Source: an uncultured Pelagibacteraceae bacterium
GTDB lineage: Bacteria; Pseudomonadota; Alphaproteobacteria; Pelagibacterales; Pelagibacteraceae
Length of the DNA: 64,000 nt
NCBI GenBank assembly: GCA_902616725.1
Contig: CACMTZ010000001.1
Span: forward strand, 62,001 to 126,000
Direction of reading: 5' to 3'
Shown here piece after piece: positions 59,012 through 64,000 of this stretch; the first letter of the stretch is position 1; every line of letters starts with the position of its first letter. The position numbers and the translations under genes are program-made. The notes under the pieces are model-generated. The model was not told the DNA's origin, ran no database searches, and worked only from the letters and a program-made list of their open reading frames with translations.

Positions 59012-60109
59012 ATGGATACGATTCTATTAATAATTCTAGTTATACTACTAGGTGCAACTTTATGTATTTTATACTTAAATTTAAGGTCAAAACCTCAAGA
59101 TGGGAATGAGAATAAAGAAGCTGAGGAATTAGCTAATTTAAATGCTGAAATAGTGAGGTTAAAAGATAGTCTTAATTCTACAATCAATACATCGCTTAGT
59201 TCAATGTCTACTTCATTTAATTCTTTATCAACCGGGGTTACAAAGGATATGACAGAGGCCTTAACCAAAGTAGATGAGAAGGTTGGTAACTTTAATGAGC
59301 AAGTTAAATTATTAAATCAAAGCCAAGAGGGGATTACTAAAATTTTAGCAGGGGTTAAAAAGTATGGAACTTTGGCTGAATATTCTTTGGATGCTTTAAT
59401 CAAAGATTTGTTACCGGCATCTCAATTTATGAAAAATGTGAAAATGAAAGAGGACACTAGTGAAAATGTAGAATTTGCAATCAAGCTTCAAGGAGATGTC
59501 TTGGTTCCAGTAGACTCTCATTTTCCAGTAGAAAAATTCAAAACAATCACTGATGCATATGATGCAGATGATAAAAAAGCAGTTGCAGATGCTAGAACAA
59601 AATTAGTAAGTGCATTTAAGGCCAAAGCAAAAAGTGTCATGGAAAAATACATTATTCCACCAAAAACAACTGATTTTGCAATAGTGTATGCACCAACAGA
59701 AAGTCTTTATAAAGAATTAACTGAGTATCAAGATCCAAGCACAAAAGAATTATTTACCCAAGAATTAATGAGAAAATATAAAATAGTAATTTGTGGCCCC
59801 AATACCCTCTCAGCTTATTTACAGTCTTTACACATGGGATTTCAATCTCTTAAGGTTCAAAAGGGTGCAACAGAAATTTATAACCACTTAAAAACAATCA
59901 GTACAAGGTTTGCAAAGCATTTTGACAACGTCATACTTTTAAGAAAAAAGCTAGAAGAGGCTATGAATGTGGTCGATAAGTTTGGAACTGATGCAAGATC
60001 AATCACTAGAACTTTAGAAAATATTAAAGATCCCGAGCAAGTTGAAAAAGCTGTACTGACAGCGAACGTTGAAAAATTTGTTGAAAGAAATAAACAGCTT
60101 AAAAAATAA
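59012..60109 (+). CDS. rmuC: DNA recombination protein RmuC
   Basis: 365 residues. N-terminal membrane anchor (TILLIILVILLGATLCILYL), a coiled coil (about 35-115), and the RmuC nuclease-like domain with the DVLVPVDSHFPVEKF segment, PKTTDFAIVYAPTESLY and GPNTLSAYLQSLHMG. It limits DNA inversions between short inverted repeats in E. coli; the fold is related to restriction-type nucleases. It is 37 bases ahead of the MGME1-like gene. Confidence 0.92.
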   Translation: MDTILLIILVILLGATLCILYLNLRSKPQDGNENKEAEELANLNAEIVRLKDSLNSTINTSLSSMSTSFNSLSTGVTKDMTEALTKVDEKVGNFNEQVKLLNQSQEGITKILAGVKKYGTLAEYSLDALIKDLLPASQFMKNVKMKEDTSENVEFAIKLQGDVLVPVDSHFPVEKFKTITDAYDADDKKAVADARTKLVSAFKAKAKSVMEKYIIPPKTTDFAIVYAPTESLYKELTEYQDPSTKELFTQELMRKYKIVICGPNTLSAYLQSLHMGFQSLKVQKGATEIYNHLKTISTRFAKHFDNVILLRKKLEEAMNVVDKFGTDARSITRTLENIKDPEQVEKAVLTANVEKFVERNKQLKK

Positions 60110-60146
60110 TTTCTTTTTTAATATATTACCGACTATAAGAAATCTC

Positions 60147-60833
60147 ATGCGTTGGAACAAAAAATACAACTATCCTTCAAGTTCAAGAGCAACCGAAGAT
60201 GGAATAAGAAGATATGTTTTAGGAGAAGCAAAATTACCAAGTGTAACGTCAATTCTTGAGGCAACAAAGTCAGAAGAAGATAAAGCAGCCTTAGCAAATT
60301 GGCGAGAAAGAACTGGCCATAAAGAAGCTGAAGCTATTACAAAAGCAGCCAGTAGTAGAGGTTCTCAGATGCACAGCTATTTAGAATCTTTTCTTTTAGG
60401 AAGAGAAAATTTAAGTTTTTTTGAGGATAATGAGCAATATAAAAAAATGGCAAAAGAAATAATTGATAAAGGTTTATCAAATAGATTAGAGGAAATATAT
60501 GGTGTGGAATGTACAATGCATTATCCTGAAAGATATGCAGGTACAGCAGATTGCGTCGGTGTTTATGAGGGTAAAGAAACTATTATTGATTTTAAACAAT
60601 CCAATAAACCAAAAAAAGCTGAGTATATAGATTCTTGGTTCCTTCAAACTGCTGCTTATTCCTTAGCCCATAATGTTGTTTATAATTCAAATATCAATGC
60701 TTGCGTTATTCTTGTTTGCACAGTAGATAATTTGTTTCAAGAGTTTAAAATTCAAGGACCTGAATTAGTTACTTATCAAAATTTATTTCTTGGAAGACTT
60801 AAAAAATTTAATGAACTCACAAATTTAGAGTAA
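60147..60833 (+). CDS. MGME1-like PD-(D/E)XK exonuclease
   Basis: 228 residues from the ATG at 60147; an in-frame start at 60069 would overlap rmuC and add an unmatched segment. LPSVTSILEATKSEEDKAAL opens the nuclease, GSQMHSYLESFLLG is the helical motif, GTADCVGVYEGKETIIDFKQ carries the D...D-x-K catalytic residues, and a downstream Q (SWFLQTAAYSL) is the motif IV. Order and spacing match human MGME1 and related phage nucleases. It should trim single-stranded ends; in this bacterium the target is unknown. Confidence 0.82.
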   Translation: MRWNKKYNYPSSSRATEDGIRRYVLGEAKLPSVTSILEATKSEEDKAALANWRERTGHKEAEAITKAASSRGSQMHSYLESFLLGRENLSFFEDNEQYKKMAKEIIDKGLSNRLEEIYGVECTMHYPERYAGTADCVGVYEGKETIIDFKQSNKPKKAEYIDSWFLQTAAYSLAHNVVYNSNINACVILVCTVDNLFQEFKIQGPELVTYQNLFLGRLKKFNELTNLE

Positions 60834-60841
60834 TGTAAATA

Positions 60842-62278
60842 ATGGATAAAATAGTAATCTATGATACCGAAACAACCAATAGCACTATTTGGGGATCAAT
60901 AATTGAAGTAGGTGCTGTTGTTGTTGATAAAAATCTTAAAGAGATTGGAAAATTAAATATCAGAGGCAGAATGCCAGAAGGAGAGGTGCCTAGTGCAAAG
61001 GCCTTACTTGTTAATTCAACTAGCATTGATTTACTTACCAAAGGAAATTATTCACATTACGATTTTTTAGGTGCTGTTGAAAATTTTTTCACAAAGTGTG
61101 CTCCAGCAGTATTTATGGGTTGGTCAAATTTAAATTTTGATCGAAGAATGTTCCACTTTAATTTTTTTAAGGGTAATAGGTATCCTTATGTCACTCACTC
61201 ATCGCCTAATAGTGAACATGATGGTTTGCACATAGCTAGAGCAGCCCAAACATTAAACTCAGAGACTCTAAAAACAGAGCTAACTGAAGCAGGTAATCCA
61301 AGCCTTGCCTTAGAATCATTGTCTAGAATGCAGGGTTTTGACACTTCAGCTAGCCATACAGCCTATGTTGATGCACAGAATTCACTGAAGGTTTTAAGAA
61401 TTATAAAAGATAAACATAAAGAGAATTGGGACACGTTTTTAAAGACATCAACAAAGACTAGCGTTGAAACATTTTTAAAAAATGAGGGCATATATTCTAT
61501 ATTTGAAAATGTGAAGGGTCGGAATATGATGTATCTTACTGGTACGCTACATCCTAATCATTGCTTTCACCCGTCTTATGCGTCTTGGGGATATGTTTGG
61601 GACCTAAGAAGGGATCCAGAACCATTGTTAAACCTACCAGTAAATCAATTACGAGATGTATTAAAAAAATATAGCCCTAAGGCTTTAAGAGTTTTAAAAA
61701 CTAATAAAGCTCCAGTAATTTTAGATAAACAATTTGCTCTTAAACAAAATCCTTATTCAGAACTAGATTTAGTAACAATTCAAAAAAGGGCTAAACTTGT
61801 TAGGGAAAATGAAAATTTTTGTAAAAATATTCAAATCATAAATAGAGAAGCTGCAGAGGAAAAGGAACAAACAAAAACCCAAGAAGATTTATTACCTGAG
61901 GAAACTCTTTATGAGAAATTTATTCCGAATAAAGATACTGCATTATTTAAAACTTGGCACAGCTCATCTTGGGAAGACAAATTGAGATTATTAGATAAGT
62001 TTCAAGATAAAAGATGTAGCTGGTTCGGTCAAAAAATTATTTATCAAGAAGCACCACAAATTTTACCACCTGATCTTTACAAAAATATCAAAAGTGAAAT
62101 TGCTAGAAGAATTTTGAGTAAAAATAAAGAAAAGTGGCAAACTGTTAATATGGCTTATACTGAAATTGATTATTTAAGAGATCAAGCTTCCAACAGAGAT
62201 GACGAGGAAGAATTAAAAAAGTTAGATGAAATAAACGCATTTATAATGTCAATTGAAAAAAAATATGAAATTGCGTAG
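60842..62278 (+). CDS. sbcB: Exonuclease I-like DEDDh 3'-5' exonuclease
   Basis: 478 residues. Exo I DTETTN (acidic pair), Exo II region NLNFDRRMFHFNFF (Asp), Exo III ASHTAYVDAQNSLKVL (His, Asp). After the exonuclease domain (1-190) there is a region with ENVKGRNMMYLTGTLHPNH and YVWDLRRDPEPLLN, resembling the SH3-like and C-terminal parts of E. coli ExoI. It degrades single-stranded DNA. It starts 8 bases after the MGME1-like gene, so the two are likely co-transcribed. The symbol reflects family only. Confidence 0.82.
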   Translation: MDKIVIYDTETTNSTIWGSIIEVGAVVVDKNLKEIGKLNIRGRMPEGEVPSAKALLVNSTSIDLLTKGNYSHYDFLGAVENFFTKCAPAVFMGWSNLNFDRRMFHFNFFKGNRYPYVTHSSPNSEHDGLHIARAAQTLNSETLKTELTEAGNPSLALESLSRMQGFDTSASHTAYVDAQNSLKVLRIIKDKHKENWDTFLKTSTKTSVETFLKNEGIYSIFENVKGRNMMYLTGTLHPNHCFHPSYASWGYVWDLRRDPEPLLNLPVNQLRDVLKKYSPKALRVLKTNKAPVILDKQFALKQNPYSELDLVTIQKRAKLVRENENFCKNIQIINREAAEEKEQTKTQEDLLPEETLYEKFIPNKDTALFKTWHSSSWEDKLRLLDKFQDKRCSWFGQKIIYQEAPQILPPDLYKNIKSEIARRILSKNKEKWQTVNMAYTEIDYLRDQASNRDDEEELKKLDEINAFIMSIEKKYEIA

Positions 62279-62312
62279 TTGACTTTGTATTAGTAAATTA
62301 TAGAAAGAATAA

Positions 62313-62630
62313 ATGCTAACAGATTTTAAAGACGAAGATTTTGATAACAAAATTAAAAACGAGGACATTTCTGTAATTCAATTTTCGGCTGCATGGTGTG
62401 GTCCATGTAAAGCTTTAAAACCAATAATGGATAAACTAGCTGTTGAGTATAAAGATAAAGCAGGATTTTATTACGCTGATATTGAAGAAGGTGGAATAAA
62501 TACTGGAAGTGCCGCTGGAATAAGAGGGGTGCCAACTGTAATTATTTATAAAAAAGGTGTTGAAGTAGATAGAAAAGTTGGTGGTGTACCCGAAAGTCAC
62601 ATGAAAGAATTTTTAGAAAAAAATATTTAA
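62313..62630 (+). CDS. trxA: Thioredoxin
   Basis: 105 residues. FSAAWCGPCKALKPIM holds the WCGPC active site; GVPTVIIYKKG contains the cis-Pro. It is a cytoplasmic thiol reductant. It is 34 bases behind the exonuclease and overlaps the convergent folC stop by 4 bases. Confidence 0.95.
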   Translation: MLTDFKDEDFDNKIKNEDISVIQFSAAWCGPCKALKPIMDKLAVEYKDKAGFYYADIEEGGINTGSAAGIRGVPTVIIYKKGVEVDRKVGGVPESHMKEFLEKNI

Positions 62631-63892
62631 TTTAAATTCAAAACTTCAGAACAAAGATATAAAGATCCAGTAATTAGCAGTAGATCTCCTTGATTTAGAT
62701 TTATGCTCTTGATTGCATCCTCAATGCTTTCTTTATAATTTACATTTGGCATATTTTTGAATTTTTCTTTTAATTTAAGACCACTAATTGCATTTGGCTG
62801 GTTTTTAATATCTACAGTTGTTATTGAATCAATATCTTTAAAGTGGTTAATATATTTTTCATGTTCTTTATTATCCATCATACCAATAATGACATGTTTT
62901 TTACAATCTAGGCTTTTTAAATATTCATTTAATACTCTTGCTCCATCTTCATTATGATCTCCAGATATCAAAAAAAGATTGTCTTTAACTAAATCTTTTA
63001 ATTTACCTGACTCAATTTTTTGAAGTCTTGCAATATTATCGATTTTTTGAATACCTTTTTTTATATGATAGTCTTCAATGCCTAGATCTAAAATTCGCAA
63101 GGTTGCAATAGCTGTTGAAATATTTTCCTGTTGAAATTGGCCTAATACATTTGGTTTTGGTAGTTTTAATCGACCAAATTTATCTTCATAATAGAAGAAT
63201 TCATTTTCTCCATTTGAGAATGAAAAATCATCATTAAAAAAATACTTATTAGATTTATTTTGGTGAATAGTTTTTTTAATCTTTTCTAATGTTGAAATAG
63301 GGTATTGTTTTGCAACTATAATATTTGAATTTAAAAGGTTTGAGGTTTTTTCAAAAATAATCTTATCGATTGTTCTCTCATTTTCTGGAAGCCAGTCTAA
63401 GTGATCTTTTGAAATAGAAGTTACAATACTTGCATGATTATTTTTTAAGATATTTGTTGCATCAAACCTATGAAATAAACCTGCTTCAATTAGATTAAGA
63501 TTATCAGGATATTGAGCTGCTTTATGAAAAAAACATGCAGTTAAAATTTCAAAGAACGTTATTGGATTATTCTCATTTACTTCCTCAACCTCCTCAAATA
63601 AAGAGGCTAGTTCATCATCTCCAAGTTGTTGGTTGTTAAAAACAAATCTTTCATTTATTTTTTGAATATGAGGACTGGTGTAAACATTACACTTTATTGC
63701 TGCCTCCTTTAAAATTGAATAACAAGCTTGAATAGTAGAGTTTTTGCCATTTGTCCCAACAATAGTGATGGCTTTGATTTTATCCTGAGGATTACCAAGT
63801 TTTTCGCAAAGGTGAATTATTCGATCTAAGCTAAGATCAATTTCTTTTTTATGCAATTTTAGAAAGCGACTGAGTATTTTCTGTAGTTTCAT
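62627..63892 (-). CDS. folC: Bifunctional dihydrofolate/folylpolyglutamate synthase
   Basis: 421 residues. LSRFLKLHKKEIDLSLDRI opens the protein. The P-loop is GTNGKNST, where most FolC have GTNGKGST. SISKDHLDWLPE and GDHNEDGARVLNEYL follow. It adds glutamate tails to folate. The start overlaps the accD 3' end by 44 bases, and the pair accD-folC is the usual alphaproteobacterial arrangement. Confidence 0.94.
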   Translation of the reverse strand: MKLQKILSRFLKLHKKEIDLSLDRIIHLCEKLGNPQDKIKAITIVGTNGKNSTIQACYSILKEAAIKCNVYTSPHIQKINERFVFNNQQLGDDELASLFEEVEEVNENNPITFFEILTACFFHKAAQYPDNLNLIEAGLFHRFDATNILKNNHASIVTSISKDHLDWLPENERTIDKIIFEKTSNLLNSNIIVAKQYPISTLEKIKKTIHQNKSNKYFFNDDFSFSNGENEFFYYEDKFGRLKLPKPNVLGQFQQENISTAIATLRILDLGIEDYHIKKGIQKIDNIARLQKIESGKLKDLVKDNLFLISGDHNEDGARVLNEYLKSLDCKKHVIIGMMDNKEHEKYINHFKDIDSITTVDIKNQPNAISGLKLKEKFKNMPNVNYKESIEDAIKSINLNQGDLLLITGSLYLCSEVLNLN

Positions 63893-64000
63893 CTTGGTCA
63901 GTGCTTATAACAGAATTTTTCTTTAACAATATTGACAATAAAGTTCCAATTTTTTCAGCTAGATCCTTTCTTTCAACAATTAAATCTACAAAGCCTGTCT
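63849..64000 (-). CDS. accD: Acetyl-CoA carboxylase carboxyltransferase beta subunit (3' end)
   Basis: The last 50 or so residues are in the window; the rest lies beyond the right edge. TGFVDLIVERKDLAEKIGTL matches the C-terminal helix of AccD. The final residues LLKKNSVISTDQDETTENTQ to SLSKIA lie within the overlap with folC. Confidence 0.85.
   Translation of the reverse strand, partial: TGFVDLIVERKDLAEKIGTLLSILLKKNSVISTDQDETTENTQSLSKIA

Noticed and set aside
60069..60146. Upstream start for the MGME1-like gene
   Set aside because: It overlaps rmuC by 41 bases and adds residues with no match to the family; ATG at 60147 is better.

Overview
The window is strongly AT-rich, gene-dense and carried in tightly packed operons, with 1-8 base overlaps or spacers of a few bases between most genes. 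Gene content and order point to an alphaproteobacterium with a streamlined genome, most likely a SAR11 (Pelagibacterales) marine bacterium. Supporting signs are the rpmH-rnpA-yidD-yidC-argB-HAD-dapD-dapE run, murA-DUF2948-hisD-infA, the J-domain protein-cobS-cobT block, short-form hisG with hisZ, a tRNA-His with U72/A73, and an accD-folC pair. I see no phage, transposon, CRISPR array or rRNA operon. Both window ends cut genes: fdxA at the left and accD at the right.

Layout. 1-3.7 kb (minus): fdxA, a TerB-like gene, a SUV3-type helicase, a PaaI-type thioesterase, a tiny membrane ORF and tRNA-Arg. 3.9-11.3 kb: thiolase, pyruvate dehydrogenase aceE-aceF (each with its own lipoyl domain), an EamA permease and uppP. 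11.4-18.1 kb: glutamate synthase gltD-gltB and a convergent hydrolase. 18.2-29.5 kb: a translation operon thrS-infC-rpmI-rplT-pheS-pheT-lepA flanked by glycan genes. 29.5-33.2 kb: tRNA-Ser, gyrB and a RegB-like kinase. 33.2-38.4 kb: cobT-cobS-J protein, bolA, aroB and aroK. 38.4-42.6 kb: two envelope proteins of unknown role, then def-fmt-truA. 42.5-49.9 kb (minus): rpmH down to dapE, with a histone-deacetylase-like and a SET-domain gene at its end. 50-54.9 kb: TVP38-type membrane protein, tRNA-Thr, two short basic proteins, dcd, murA, DUF2948, hisD and infA. 54.9-58.9 kb: tRNA-Phe, a cold-shock protein, and a histidine cluster of a short His-containing ORF, tRNA-His, hisS, hisZ and hisG. 59-62.6 kb: rmuC, an MGME1-like PD-(D/E)XK nuclease, an exonuclease-I-like protein and thioredoxin. 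62.6-64 kb (minus): folC and accD.

Most of the window is ordinary housekeeping. The parts that stand out are: (i) tRNA-His and tRNA-Phe, which share a paired change at the tRNA elbow (A18 with G55 instead of G18 with U55), with tRNA-His lying 4 bases upstream of the hisS start codon; (ii) an AceE-type E1 carrying its own N-terminal lipoyl domain; (iii) a rmuC / MGME1-like / ExoI-like nuclease cluster; (iv) adjacent deacetylase and SET methyltransferase genes; and (v) several unrecorded small proteins of 32-66 residues. All calls come from reading the sequence; no database search was run.
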